From Ctena decussata (lineage: Eukaryota; Mollusca; Bivalvia; Lucinida; Lucinidae): DNA of 64,000 bases. The stretch is from positions 52,553,087-52,617,086 of the forward strand of contig OZ022508.1 of NCBI GenBank assembly GCA_963989385.1, in the 5' to 3' direction. Within the stretch, counting starts at the first letter, position 1. Each line of letters starts with the position of its first letter. Positions 22,774-33,325 of this stretch are shown here, one piece after another. Position numbers and translations under genes: made by a program. The notes beneath the pieces were generated by a model that ran no database searches, had not been told where the DNA came from, and was given only the letters and a program-made list of their open reading frames with translations.

Positions 22774-23874
22774 ATGAATAGAAGACTAAATCGCCTCCAA
22801 GTTCCTGTCCATTTCAATGGGAATATTGAACTTGTGAAAAACGTCACCAGGTACACTACATGTGATGACGTCAAACACGTGTTAGTTTTGAAATTTGGAA
22901 TCTCCATCGAACGAATTTCATCTTATTCATTGTTCGAAGTTAATGGTGGCTTGGAAAGAATGTTGCCCGGAAGAACGAGAATTCTCAAAACCTTACGGTC
23001 ATGGGGAAATGAAAAAGATGACTTGAAACTTGTTCTGAAAACTGTAGATGACGATAAAACATGTTTACTTGAGGAGAACGTGGCTGAGTATGTTGACTAT
23101 GCGGCGGACGCGCCTACCAGTGCCATAAAAGAGGGCTCTGAGTTTCTTAATTCACCTTTGCTAATAAAGTCGAGTAGAAGTAATCTGTCAGGTAATGAAA
23201 GCTTGGTTAGATATGCGGTTAAGAAATCTTTAACACCACTTGAAACAGTGAATGACACCAGTGCAAAGACTTTAAGAAGAGAACAAGAGACTGAAAAGGC
23301 AGAGGATATGCTCAGTACAGACAACGGAATGGTTAAATCTCAAGTACAAAAGAAGTCAAAGGGAAGAAAGGCTCTTTTTCAGAAATATTTGAACGGATTG
23401 AATCCTCTACGAAAACCAAAAAGGTTCAATAAACGTTCAAATAAAGAAGATCTCATAAGAAATGAAATGGCTGCGGATAACAATTTACATAAAAACCAGC
23501 CCTGTGATCATGCTGAAAACACAGTGAATACACAGTTTCTAAATCTTGAGGAGATGTGTCGATATTACTGGAACTCCAACAGTGAGTCAGATAATGATTC
23601 AGACTTTGATGACGAACCGTATCTTGTACTTGAACTTAACAAAGCATTTCTTAAAAGTGGAAGGGATGATTCTCGTGACGAAGGTATTGATCATTCAGAT
23701 GCATATCTTGGCGATCTTAATACTGCTTTTATAGAAGAAAACAATGCAAGGATTAACAGTTCAAAATTAAGTGTAAATGGCTCTGATCTTTCCTTTACGG
23801 ACAACAGTGATTGTGTGATTGTGCTAAATATACTTATAGTGCTTCATATGATAAATCCCAGCTTTTTAAATTAA
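22774..23874 (+). CDS. RASSF9/10-like Ras-association domain protein, gene 1
   Basis: A 366-residue protein in one exon. The ATG at 22774 directly follows a good 3' splice site (TTTTACTTGCAG), so any upstream exon is non-coding. Residues about 10-93 form a Ras-association-like ubiquitin fold as in N-terminal RASSF proteins: VTRYTTCDDV, the SLFEVNGGLERMLPGRTRIL segment (compare the ERxLP motif of RASSF9/10), and LRSWG....LKLVLK. The middle is basic (KKSKGRKALFQKYLNGL) and the C-terminal third is acidic (SESDNDSDFDDEPYLV). N-terminal RASSF proteins are scaffolds that bind small GTPases or their regulators; the partner here is unknown. It is more diverged from genes 2 and 3 than they are from each other. 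Oddity: the last 20 residues become hydrophobic (CVIVLNILIVLHM), possibly from a frameshift near 23812-23820. A possible polyadenylation signal is at 24728. Confidence 0.8.
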   Translation: MNRRLNRLQVPVHFNGNIELVKNVTRYTTCDDVKHVLVLKFGISIERISSYSLFEVNGGLERMLPGRTRILKTLRSWGNEKDDLKLVLKTVDDDKTCLLEENVAEYVDYAADAPTSAIKEGSEFLNSPLLIKSSRSNLSGNESLVRYAVKKSLTPLETVNDTSAKTLRREQETEKAEDMLSTDNGMVKSQVQKKSKGRKALFQKYLNGLNPLRKPKRFNKRSNKEDLIRNEMAADNNLHKNQPCDHAENTVNTQFLNLEEMCRYYWNSNSESDNDSDFDDEPYLVLELNKAFLKSGRDDSRDEGIDHSDAYLGDLNTAFIEENNARINSSKLSVNGSDLSFTDNSDCVIVLNILIVLHMINPSFLN

Positions 23875-24046
23875 CACGTGTTGATGTTTTACTGTCACTG
23901 GAAATTCTTCAATTTTTTAATTGTTTCAGGTAACCCGCATTTATTTGGTTATAAGAGGGGAGTTTAACCTTCCAAAATAATTGCAAATATCTAAATCATT
24001 CTTATGTTATTCAGCTATACAAGATGTTTTTCTCTTGCAAAATAAT

Positions 24047-24093
24047 CCCAAAGATCTAGATCCATCTTACAAGACGGATCTAGATCTTTGAGA
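24047..24093. repeat. Small inverted repeat
   Basis: CAAAGATCTAGATCC and GGATCTAGATCTTTG pair around a 12-nt loop, downstream of gene 1. Confidence 0.7.
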
Positions 24094-24435
24094 TTGTTTT
24101 GGGCAGGAATACGTCTTATAAACGAAGAAAAATACTGTAAATATGAAGCAAAACCTGGTACCACTATGGCGGTATATCAACTTGATAAATTTTGAATTTG
24201 CAATTTCAGCTGGAGAAAGTCTCAGAAAAAAATATACGGGAAATAATCATGATGAAATAATCCTGAAACTGAAATTTCATGTTTTCCTCACACACTGTCG
24301 GTATCATGTCAGAGCCCTGTTTAACGATTTTTTGTCTTTTGAAAATGAGAAGAAGAAAAAGAAGATTGTCAAAATATTTAATGAAATGTCGTCTGCTCTC
24401 AATGGTATCGCCATGGTCGGAGAAGGCGATATAAT

Positions 24436-24438
<3 letters not shown>

Positions 24439-24468
<30 letters not shown>
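24439..24468. repeat. Poly-T tract
   Basis: About 30 T residues. It interrupts an otherwise open but unrecognised frame (24143-24559). Confidence 0.95.
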
Positions 24469-24470
<2 letters not shown>

Positions 24471-24868
24471 TACGCGAGGAATTTTCAGAGTTGGTTGGAG
24501 CTCTGCATCTCATTGAAAGTTTGTTTATATTGTCAGTATCCTGCAAATACACAAAATAACGCCGGCTAGATGTCGATGCGCGACCTCGTATCGACGTTAA
24601 TACGATGACGTTACGGCAATGTGTGCCTAGTTGATACCGATTGGTGAACAACTGTTACATTATATCAAACTAATGCAAGTCTTGAAATGTAATACATGTA
24701 TATTGTAATGTCCAATTAGTGCTATAAAATAAATTCTCAGACACAGTACATGTTGTTACATTGTCTTTTCCTTTCGTGCATGGTGATACAACAGCAGAAA
24801 CATTCATGTTCTATGCTTCTTTGGTATTCTATCCCATTATTTTTTCAGAGTAATGGATCATACAGTTT

Positions 24869-24965
24869 CCCAGCAGGCACATAACGTTATAATGACGTCG
24901 ATGCGACCTGATGTCGTATCATCGACGTCAGTATGACGTCATTTCGACGCCATGTGCCTGCTGGG
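24869..24965. mobile_element. MITE family 2 copy (CCCAGCAGGCACAT TIRs, ACGTC-rich)
   Basis: The left end CCCAGCAGGCACATAACGTT is the inverse of GACGCCATGTGCCTGCTGGG. The body includes GTATGACGTCATTTCGACG, which holds the palindrome TGACGTCA, identical to a consensus CRE (CREB/ATF) site. 97 bp. Confidence 0.9.
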
Positions 24966-24975
24966 TATGTTCCAA

Positions 24976-25083
24976 CCCAGCGGGTACATGACGTCTAAAT
25001 GACGTCGTTCTGACGTCGATGCGACGTCACTACGTCGCATCGACGTCAGAACGACGTCATTTCAACGTCATGTGCCTGCTGGG
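24976..25083. mobile_element. MITE family 2 copy, tandem neighbour
   Basis: A second copy only 10 bp from the previous one: CCCAGCGGGTACATGACGTC at the left, AACGTCATGTGCCTGCTGGG at the right, and a nearly perfect palindrome through GTCGATGCGACGTCACTACG. 108 bp. Diverged half-copies are seen near 24583-24640 and at 59722-59772. Confidence 0.9.
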
Positions 25084-25666
25084 AATACGCTTCACGGAAA
25101 AATGGCAATGCTGTGAGTGTTGGTTTATGTCAACTATTATTTCTGTTTCAAATATTTTATACTCGTTGGGCTATGCACCACAATCAAGATCACATCTTTC
25201 CTGTTCTAACGACACTTTGACAGATCAGCAGTGGGCACTTTGGGCCAGGACTCTGTCTCAAAATTTCAGCTAACCCCAAGTGTAGATTACGCTGCCATTT
25301 TAGTTTCGACATTTCCGAATTGAAATTTTGTGAAGGAGACTCTACCCAAAGTGTGAATCTGTAAGGTTCCATCAGTTTTATCAGAATCCGGAAGATTCGA
25401 ACTGAAAAGTGGCGCATAGCTCACCTAGTGTAAAAGCAATAGGCGTGTAAAAACACTAGGCTTAACTTTTTTTCCGTGCTGATAGCTCCTTGAGAGAAAT
25501 TATAAGCTCCTGCAGGGAGACAATGAGCTTTTACCATGTTTACCTTGTGATAAAAAGAGAGTCCCTCGCATTTGTCCAACACCGCTCAAAAGTTTTGCCG
25601 TATAAAATCTAAATATTGGGACAGATAGAGCTGTGCAAACGGTGCAAACACAGATCAGACTCTTAT

Positions 25667-25940
25667 CAGAGTCGCGTAGCGCAGTCGGTAGGGCGTCTGA
25701 CTTATAAGACAGAGGTCCTGGGTTCGATACTCGGTCCGGCCACTTACTTTCATTTCTCCTTCCGCTGATTCAAGAAGGGCAGTTGTCAGTTACTGGTGAA
25801 AGTATGTGCACTTAGTACTGGTTCACCGCTTAGGAGGTCTAAGCCTGCCCAGGAATAGTGTAGTTAGGTTAACTGACCGTCCCGACATGACCATAGCTGT
25901 TTACCTTGGACGTCAAACAATAACACAACAACAACTTATC
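25667..25940 (+). mobile_element. tRNA-derived SINE
   Basis: The head has a box A (TAGCGCAGTCGGTAGGGCG, about 25677-25695) and a box B (GGGTTCGATAC, 25720-25730) spaced as in tRNAs. The acceptor ends do not pair and the anticodon arm (TCTGA CTTATAA GACAGA) is imperfect, so this is not a working tRNA. A non-tRNA body of about 180 bp follows (CAGTTACTGGTGAAAGTATG, TGCCCAGGAATAGTG), ending in an A/C-rich tail (AATAACACAACAACAAC). It would have been transcribed by RNA polymerase III and mobilised by a LINE. Confidence 0.75.
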
Positions 25941-26055
25941 AAGAGTCTTCACACTGTTTGCCATTTCATCTGCTTTTTAGACGCATTGATGTACCGTAAA
26001 AACAGACTGTTTCATTTTAGCCCTGAGGGTAATAATAATTATTTCCGGTGTCCCT

Positions 26056-26057
<2 letters not shown>

Positions 26058-26096
<39 letters not shown>
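26058..26096. repeat. (GT)n microsatellite
   Basis: About 20 GT units, next to the start of the GATATCC repeat field. Confidence 0.95.
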
Positions 26097-26102
<6 letters not shown>

Positions 26103-26212
26103 TTCTTCTTTTTTTTACTTTTTAAGGTGACTGCCGCTTCTTCCAACAGGCACATGACGCTGGTGCAACATCGAAATGTATGGTGTATCGTTTCCCTGTT
26201 AATATCCATGAC

Positions 26213-27515
26213 TATTTTGACTATCCATAATACGAAATTTCAAATTAGTGATATCCATAATTATATATGGATATTGAAAATTATTTATGGATATCCATGA
26301 TTCGATTTATGGATAAAAACAATTCGAATTATGGATATCAAATAATTTAAAGTACTTATAGATATCACTAATTCCAATAATAGATATCACTTATTCGATT
26401 TATGGATATTCGTTATTTGAATTATGGATATCTATAATTCTGCTGATTTATGAGTATCACTAATTCGAATTATGGACCACAGCAAATCGAATAAATGATA
26501 TCAATAATTCGAACTGGTGATATACATGAATCATTTAGATTATTGGTTATCCATAATTTGAATTAAAGTTATCCATATTTGAATAATAGGTATCAATAAT
26601 TCGGCCTTTTGAGGATATCACTAATAAAAATTATGGATATGAATAATACGTCTTTGCAAATAATAGGTTTAAATACCAACTGCCCTGCAGTGATTTATGG
26701 ATATCCCTAATTCGAATTATGCAGATCGATAATTCAGTCCGATTTATTGATATCACTAATTCAGATTAAAGATATACATAAATCGAATTATGAATATCCA
26801 TAATTTATTCCATTTATAGATATCAATATCTCTAATTTTGAATATTAATAATTCGAAATAGTAATATCAATAATCCGAATCAGAGATATTCTTAAAATCG
26901 GGCTGAATTATAGATATACATAATTTATAATTTCGATATCACTTATTCGAGCTATGGATATCCATAATTCGAATTACAGGTATCAATAAATGTGCTGATT
27001 TATGGATATCACTCATTTAATTTATGGATATCCATAAATTAAATTATTGATATCTATAATTTAGGAACTCTGAGCTGCCGTTTTACTATTTATTTTCTAT
27101 TTATAGATATCCATGTTTTTATTTACTGATATGGATTATACGAATAAGTTATATCCATAATTCAGCCCACTTAATGATACCATTATTCCGAATGATGAAT
27201 ATCTATAATTCGAATTAGTTACATCAGAAATTCGAATCATGGATATCTTTTATTCAGTCCGGTCCATGAATATCACTAATTCGACTCATCGATATCATTA
27301 ATTCAAATTATGGATATCTATAATACGAATTATTGATACCCATAATTTGAATTAGTAATATTAATGAACAGAGCTGAATTACTGATATCCTTAATTCGAA
27401 TTATGGAAATCCATAAATGACCACAGAGTAGTTGTTATATAAACCTATTTTTCCATAGACAAATTATTGATATCCCTAATTCGAAATATTGAAATCACTA
27501 ATTCGAATTATGGAT
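26213..27515. repeat. Degenerate palindromic repeat field (GATATCCATAATTCGAATTATG)
   Basis: About 1.3 kb is built from alternating TGGATATCCAT and AATTCGAATTA words in both orientations with many substitutions. The average spacing between GATATC words is about 30 bp. Three non-repeat islands recur, one reading CTGCCGTTTTACTATTT, which resembles the end of the small element at 28342-28680. Probably several nested copies of one element family. Confidence 0.8.
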
Positions 27516-27559
27516 AAGTTGGGGTTTTTTCTCCCACTTTCTGCGACTAGAATGATGTA

Positions 27560-27690
27560 TAGATAAAATTGAGTATACTTCCCTCCCAACAGTATTTCAG
27601 TCATATTGAGGCGATGGAAAAATGTTAATGAAGGGCTGTGTGCAGTGGAACCCAAAACATTGCACCGCCAGCGAGCATTCAAATCCGTCT
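27560..27690 (-). repeat. SINE 3'-body family, copy 1
   Basis: CAACAGTATTTCAGTCATAT followed by GAAGGGCTGTGTGCAGTGGA matches, in reverse orientation, the segments at 41660-41790 and 44060-44165. Confidence 0.6.
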
Positions 27691-28086
27691 GCTAACAGTT
27701 TTGCGATTATTTTACTATAATTGTATAGCAACTGACATATTGCCATCCAGTTTAACTTGAGGCAGGAGCGTTGTTACGCTCACGCCACCGAGAGAATTAC
27801 GGCGGCTTGTCACCCAGCGATTCAATATTTTTGTCACGGAAATGATGATCAGGAAATATCTACTGCAAACTGGCCTTTACATTTTTTAAAAGGTGCATGA
27901 ATTCACCTACATTTTATCAAAAGGGGGGGGGGGGGGGGGCGGGGCAATTAATGTGACTTCTTGCGACGGAAACCTTCCAGTCACGGCCTACTCTTTAAAG
28001 AAAGAATTTGCTCATAGGGAAGCTAATCCTTTCCCTTAACAGTTGGTCCCATTGAGAATAGAGATAAAAATGAAACATTGCAGTGT

Positions 28087-28109
28087 TCCCCCCCCCCCCC
28101 CCCCCCCCC
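28087..28109. repeat. Poly-C tract (a poly-G tract lies at 27922-27940)
   Basis: Two opposite homopolymers about 150 bp apart; assembly or sequencing length is uncertain for both. Confidence 0.9.
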
Positions 28110-28341
28110 ACCTCCACTTCGACACTTACGGGGAAAAACAGTGTGTACATGTACCCTTGAAATTCGAACTGCCTCGGCAAAAGACGTAGACCCAGATCAG
28201 ACTGTCCAGAATTAGTCCAATAAAGTTTTGTGCTATTTGCAAACAATTCATAAGCATCTCCGGACAGGGAAATGAGCTGTGTCCAATTTCAAAGATAGAA
28301 AGGTCCTAAATAGAAACAGCTGGGATACCCGAACATTTATA

Positions 28342-28680
28342 TGGGGTACCGTTTTACAACTTATTGCCTATCTATAAATACCAATGATTTGACTTATGGA
28401 TATCCATACTTCGAAAAAGTGGTAACCATAATTCAGCCCATTTATTGATATCGCGATTTCAAAAAATGGATATCTATAAATCGCAAAAGTATTATCCATA
28501 ATTCGAATATGTGATATCCATAATTCATTTAGATAATAGGCTATCCATAATTCTAATTATGGATATCCATAAATAATAATGGATAGCCATAAATAATTAT
28601 GAATATCACTTACTCGAATTATTGATATCACTATTTCGAATTAACTATAAAAAGGGAATACATAGTAAAACGGCACCCCA
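28342..28680. mobile_element. Element with TGGGGTRCCGTTTTAC TIRs carrying GATATCC repeats
   Basis: The left end TGGGGTACCGTTTTAC is the inverse of GTAAAACGGCACCCCA at the right (one mismatch). The interior is the GATATCC / ATTCGAATTAT repeat mixture. This 339-bp unit is likely the compact form of the element that builds the 26.2-27.5 kb field. Confidence 0.8.
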
Positions 28681-28888
28681 AACATTAAGAGTAAAATTGC
28701 GTTTAGACTGCAGGTGTCTGGAAACGGCTAAACGAATTGAAACCCAAAGTTGTTCTTAAGATAAAATTCCTCAATACATTTTTGATTCATTTGCATAATA
28801 GCACTTTAAAAGCAACAAACAGTTAAGGTGATTGAAGTATTTATTTTGAAAGGCAAATAATAACAATTACTACAACAGAAACAAACTA

Positions 28889-28892
<4 letters not shown>

Positions 28893-28935
<43 letters not shown>
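28893..28935. repeat. (AAAG)n microsatellite
   Basis: About 11 tetranucleotide units, just downstream of gene 2 (minus strand). Confidence 0.95.
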
Positions 28936-28936
<1 letters not shown>

Positions 28937-29000
28937 GAAATCGAAGATATGTAGAACTGATCAGGACATACTGTCTTTGCCGACTGATAGAGTTCCTTGG

Positions 29001-29006
29001 TTTATT
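29001..29006 (-). terminator. Polyadenylation signal of gene 2
   Basis: AATAAA on the minus strand, about 45 nt after the stop codon of gene 2. Confidence 0.55.
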
Positions 29007-29051
29007 TCGAAATAAAATCTACTTTTAGCACTGTACAGCCCATTTTTCACT

Positions 29052-30134
29052 TCAGTCCATGTCGCTATCAAGAGAGCTTAAACCCTCGTCAGTTTCTGAA
29101 TCGTATACAAGGGTATTCATAAAACTGTCCATATCAATATCTTCATCGTTTATTTCACCTTCATATTTTTCACCACGGCAGAAGAGGTCCATTATTCTAG
29201 CACATTTTATCACAGTATTTTCAGCATCACAAAATGGACCGTCACTATCAGAGTCATTATCGTCAGTCGAGTTCTCAAAGTAAATATCAGAACTTTCATC
29301 AATATTTCTTTCATGTTCACTAACACTTTCAATATCACTCTCATCCTCAAACGCACTTTCTTCATCAGAACATGCGTTGAGTACATGAAAGCTTCTCTGA
29401 TCACATGACTCGTCGGCTTCTACAAAGGCAGCGTTCAGATAAGAATTGTGTCGTCGCAGGTAGCAGATTTCTGTCATGGTCGCTTCTTCTCTAGGCAGTT
29501 GTTTGGCGGTCGAGAATTTGTATGTTGTAGATACGTCCATACTACCTTGGCAACGGTTGTCCGGGCTAGAGCTGCAGCCATCTCCTGGCGTTCTCGCTGT
29601 CATACGTGGCCTTGACCTTTCCTTCAGCTGCGTCTTCTTCTGTAACCTGATGTCACTCAAGAACCTCTTCAACATAGCAAGTTTGCTGTGTCTTACTTTT
29701 TCATTCCTATTTCCAATATCTTTACCTTTAGGCTCCTTGTTCTGGGTGTTATTGAGATTAGCCTCAATTGTATAATTGTCAAACACTGCAGCGGTTCTAT
29801 TCAAATTCTGTGACCGAATCTTTTGTAGCTTACGCTTGGCCTGTGAAAATGTGGCCATCTTTGATCTAATGTTATCAACCTGTCTGAGCAAAAGAGTGAA
29901 GCTGTTCGAGTCTGCGCCCCAGGATCTCATGATCTTTAAAATACTTTCTTTTCCGTACAACATACGCTCAACACCGTATGAAGATTCAAAGACAGCATAA
30001 GAATCAGTCTCGACTGTTGATGATAAATGGTAGAACACCATTTCAATGACGTCATCACATGTTGTGTACCTCGTGACTCCCTCAATACACATCTTCTGAC
30101 CATAGAAGTCGATGATGACGTTATTAGAATCCAT
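29052..30134 (-). CDS. RASSF9/10-like Ras-association domain protein, gene 2
   Basis: A 360-residue protein in one exon; the ATG at 30134 directly follows a 3' splice site (TATATTCCAG). Residues 5-88 are the RA-like domain: GVTRYTTCDDVIEMVFYHL, FESSYGVERMLYGKESILKI and MRSWG..SNSFTLLLRQVD. A basic stretch follows (AKRKLQKIRSQN), then LRRHNSYLNAAFVEAD, then a very acidic tail. It ends DSETDEGLSSLDSD, close to the SDTGLSSxHSQDSD motif at the end of vertebrate RASSF9/10 as I recall it. Gene 3 is its closest relative, aligning over the full length. A predicted 5' non-coding exon ends at 31238 with donor AAAG|GTAGGT, giving an intron of 1.1 kb (31237-30135). An adaptor or scaffold role is inferred from the family; the target GTPase is unknown. 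Confidence 0.85.
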   Translation of the reverse strand: MDSNNVIIDFYGQKMCIEGVTRYTTCDDVIEMVFYHLSSTVETDSYAVFESSYGVERMLYGKESILKIMRSWGADSNSFTLLLRQVDNIRSKMATFSQAKRKLQKIRSQNLNRTAAVFDNYTIEANLNNTQNKEPKGKDIGNRNEKVRHSKLAMLKRFLSDIRLQKKTQLKERSRPRMTARTPGDGCSSSPDNRCQGSMDVSTTYKFSTAKQLPREEATMTEICYLRRHNSYLNAAFVEADESCDQRSFHVLNACSDEESAFEDESDIESVSEHERNIDESSDIYFENSTDDNDSDSDGPFCDAENTVIKCARIMDLFCRGEKYEGEINDEDIDMDSFMNTLVYDSETDEGLSSLDSDMD

Positions 30135-30180
30135 CTGGAATATACAACGAAACTTTTATTTATTTACATGTTGTTTATTC

Positions 30181-30958
30181 ATTTCCCTCTCTCTCTCTTT
30201 CTCTCTTATTTCAAAGTAAAGATTTTGGTTTAAGCATCATAAAATGATATTGATAAAAATTAATACTTGCTCATAGAACTTCAAAGGACATCTGACAGTA
30301 GTCATGTTAATTTGCCTATAGAATAAGTCCAAATTAAAGTTTTGATATATTTAAGAAGTTCTCTTGAAATTCTTGCTCTTACCTTCCCAAAACTGGCTAT
30401 AATTTCATTTTCCGAATATCTGAATTCAGAGTCTACCACACGGACTTCGAGTTTTGATTGTAAAAGCCATATTTTGATTATTATTATTATTATCATTTAT
30501 TTATCATTTAAGCACGTAGGCTTCGATTTTTTGTGGGGGTAAAAAGACTAGATTTATAATTAACAAAACATACTGGAAACAGGACAAGTTTTTTAAAGAT
30601 ACTATCCATCCCCGACCTACCCAACCACTTCCCCTCCCATTGTTTTTTTTCTGTAGTATAATCATATAGTAGTATAATGTAGTATACTCTAGACACATGA
30701 TGATTTTTTCAAAAATCACCATTGATTCGAACCTCTTATGTCTGCTTTTGATGCCAAATAAGTCAACTTTATCGAATCGTGGAGTGATTACAGAAAAGAC
30801 ACATAACACTTTAAGTGACAAAAAGCAGACAAATACTGCATTCATTACCGAGAAGAAAAAAAAAAAAAAAAAAAAAAAAAAGGAATAAATAAAATATATA
30901 AATACTCAAGTCGGCGCGCAAACACAAGATGCAAAATTTCTGTAGCATGGCTGATCTC
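30181..30958. other. Gene 2 intron sequence, simple repeats only
   Basis: Includes short CT and ATT runs and an A-tract of about 26 at 30856-30881. No further coding evidence is seen on either strand. Confidence 0.5.
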
Positions 30959-31205
30959 TTAACTCTTTCGGCGCCAAAGTCGCAAAAATGCGACTTTGCA
31001 AACAGCGTATATCCAGATCAGCCGGCTCTTAAAAGAGCCGTCTGATCAGGATCTACACTGTTTGCCATTCAAATATGAGCTTAAAAAGCCTGATTTTATG
31101 AAAAATGTCTTTAGATTGTTAAAATTTCTAATTACAAATATGTCGTCTGATGATTTGAGCAGACGAAAATTTGTCGTCTGAAAAATTTGGCGCCGAAAGA
31201 GTTAA
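30959..31205. mobile_element. MITE with TTAACTCTTTCGGCGCCAAA TIRs
   Basis: 20-bp perfect terminal inverted repeats at 30959-30979 and 31186-31205. Inside, at 30998-31065, is a family H hairpin (CCGGCTCTTAAAAGAGCCG core, ending in CTACACTGTTTGC). It sits in the intron of gene 2, ending only about 30 bp from the donor. Confidence 0.9.
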
Positions 31206-31237
31206 GTTGAAATCATATCAGTAAAACAAAAACCTAC

Positions 31238-31338
31238 CTTTAGAGTATTTTTCTTTCGGCTGAAGTCGGGATTCTTTTAGGTTTAATGACGAGTCTTTGT
31301 AAATCAAATTTAATATGTATAGATCGATGTCTGATAAG
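31238..31338 (-). other. Predicted non-coding first exon of gene 2
   Basis: Bounded by a donor (TAAAG|GTAGGT, exon end 31238) and an estimated start about 30 nt downstream of the minus-strand TATA-like AGATATATAGG. It contains TCATTAAACTT, also found at the matching place upstream of gene 3. Inferred. Confidence 0.4.
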
Positions 31339-31363
31339 TTTAATGACAAATGACGGCGCGTGT

Positions 31364-31420
31364 CCTATATATCTATTGGTCACGGTTGTGATCACATGAC
31401 TAGTAATAATTTGGCACGTG
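31364..31420 (-). promoter_or_regulatory. Predicted promoter of gene 2
   Basis: Read on the minus strand the order is AGCACGTGCCAAA (E-box at 31415-31420), GTCATGTGATCACAACCG (31400-31383), CCAAT (31379-31375) and AGATATATAGG. The second word is shared with gene 3 (35045-35062) and in altered form with gene 1; the first is shared with gene 1. Confidence 0.5.
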
Positions 31421-32083
31421 CTGATTATTTCCTGCAGACTGTTGCGACCTGAAACTGTACTATTATGGGAAGTAATTAATTAAATTTAAGCGATTTATAA
31501 ATTACCCCTATTTTGTAGACAACTTATTAGAAAAAGTAATATTTTTTTGTAAAGAGCATTATCATATAATTAGTTCAAAATAATTAGTTCAAAACAAGAG
31601 TTGTAATTTATTATCTTTAAATACTGATTATGACAATATGTAATCACAACAGAAATAAATAAAAAAATATTGGAAAAGAACATTATTTATTTGTTATGGA
31701 AATATTTATACATATGCATGATGTAAAGATACATCAATCTTTACTTTTTAGCTTACACTTTATTTTATTTGTAATATATTAAAAAATAATCAATACATTT
31801 ACACGTATTACAAGTCAACTGACTTTTTTTCAAATCTGTATACCAATAATATACGATTTTATATACCACTCACCACCACCCAGAAAAGCGTACAGTAAAT
31901 ACGTTGTAAAGTTACTTTTGGTTTCACGGCAAGTGACTGATATACAAAGTTGTTACAAACATGAAGAGTCTTTGCTTAATATGTATTTCTAAAGAAAAGC
32001 ATTTCTGTTTTTAAAGGCTCTTTGATTTATTCTTCGCTATGGCGAAATGATACATCAGTCTTTTTAAGCTTATGCTTACTCAT

Positions 32084-32131
<48 letters not shown>

Positions 32132-32400
32132 TAAGGATTAGTAGTTGTTGTGGTTTTAGTAGTGATGGTAGTAGTAAAAGTCGTATAGTAGTCTAGCACA
32201 TTATTCCATGAACGCAGTACTTAGCCTAATATCTAGTATTTTTCTTCCATTTGCATAATAGAAAGATGATTTATTGTGCAAAGAAATTCTATTAATGTGA
32301 TGAACGGCCATTTAAGATTGTTATCTTCTAGAGTATGGCTGGAATTATTTTTGTTACTAGAGGTGACTGTTTTATTGCATCAATTACCGTACACATACTA
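31421..32400. other. Non-coding AT-rich spacer between divergent genes 2 and 3
   Basis: No gene seen. A (GA)n microsatellite occupies about 32087-32130. Confidence 0.6.
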
Positions 32401-32429
32401 AGTAATGGAAGTATCAAAAAGGAGTTGTC

Positions 32430-32992
32430 TGATCATGATCAACACTGTTTGTCATTTTGGAGCAGTCTGATCAGGATCTACACTGTTAGCCATTTTGTAG
32501 CAATCTGACCGGGATCTACACTGTTTGCCATTTTGGAGCAGTCTGATCAGGATCTACACTGTTTGCCATTTTGGAGCAGTCTGACCAGAATCTACACTGT
32601 TTGCCATTTTGGAGCAGTCTGACCAGGATCTACACTGTTTGCCATTTTGGAGCAGTCTGATCAGGATCTACACTGTTTGCCATTTTGGAGCAGTCTGACC
32701 AGGATCTACACTGTTTGCCATTTTGGAGCAGTCTGACCAGGATCTACACTGTTTGCCATTTTGGAGCAGTCTGATCATGGTCTACACTGTTTGCCATTTT
32801 GGAGCAGTCTGACCAGGATCTACACTGTTTGCCATTTTGGAGCAGTCTGACCAGGATCTACACTGTTTGCCATTTTGGAGCAGTCTGACCAGAATCTACA
32901 CTGTTTGCCATTTTGGAGCAGTCTGACCAGGATCTACACTGTTTGCCAATTTGGAGCAGTCTGATCAGGATCTACACTGTTTGCCATTTTGT
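32430..32992. repeat. 38-bp tandem array, about 14 units
   Basis: The unit reads GTTTGCCATTTTGGAGCAGT then CTGACCAGGATCTACACT, with C/T variation at CTGAYCAGG. It is exactly one arm of the dispersed hairpin family H, amplified in tandem. Units are regular and very similar, so the array is young or homogenised. Not a CRISPR: there are no unique spacers. Confidence 0.95.
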
Positions 32993-33301
32993 AGCACACC
33001 ATCCACGCTTTCCGATTAGATCTATGTACTGCCGACCAGGATAAATATTTTGAAGGTAATGTACGGCCCTTAAACCGACTTGGAATCCAAAAAGATTTCT
33101 CTAATGAGCAAAATCTAGCTGAAAGGTAAACTTGGGTGTGGTGGGGCAGGCTCTGCAACTGCTATCGAAATAACCTTATTTCTATTTTTAAATCCGCTGA
33201 AGCGCAGATTACGCAGCCGTGAAATTCAAACTTTCATTTTCATAAGTAAAAGCATAATGTTGATGTAAAATCAATATTTGACTGCCCTTATATATTTTCG
33301 G

Positions 33302-33325
33302 AAAAAAAAAAAAAAAAAAAAAAAA
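33302..33325. repeat. Poly-A tract
   Basis: About 24 A residues. Confidence 0.95.

Noticed and set aside
24143..24559. 138-codon open frame downstream of gene 1
   Set aside because: Its frame includes a long poly-T run, no domain is recognisable, and there is no start context. A possible acceptor (AATTTCAG at about 24209) is not enough evidence for an exon.
25667..25742. tRNA gene with TAT-like anticodon
   Set aside because: Box A and box B are good, but the acceptor stem does not pair, the anticodon stem is broken and a SINE body follows, so it was called a SINE.
32430..32992. CRISPR-like array
   Set aside because: The repeats are contiguous 38-bp units without unique spacers, in eukaryotic DNA.
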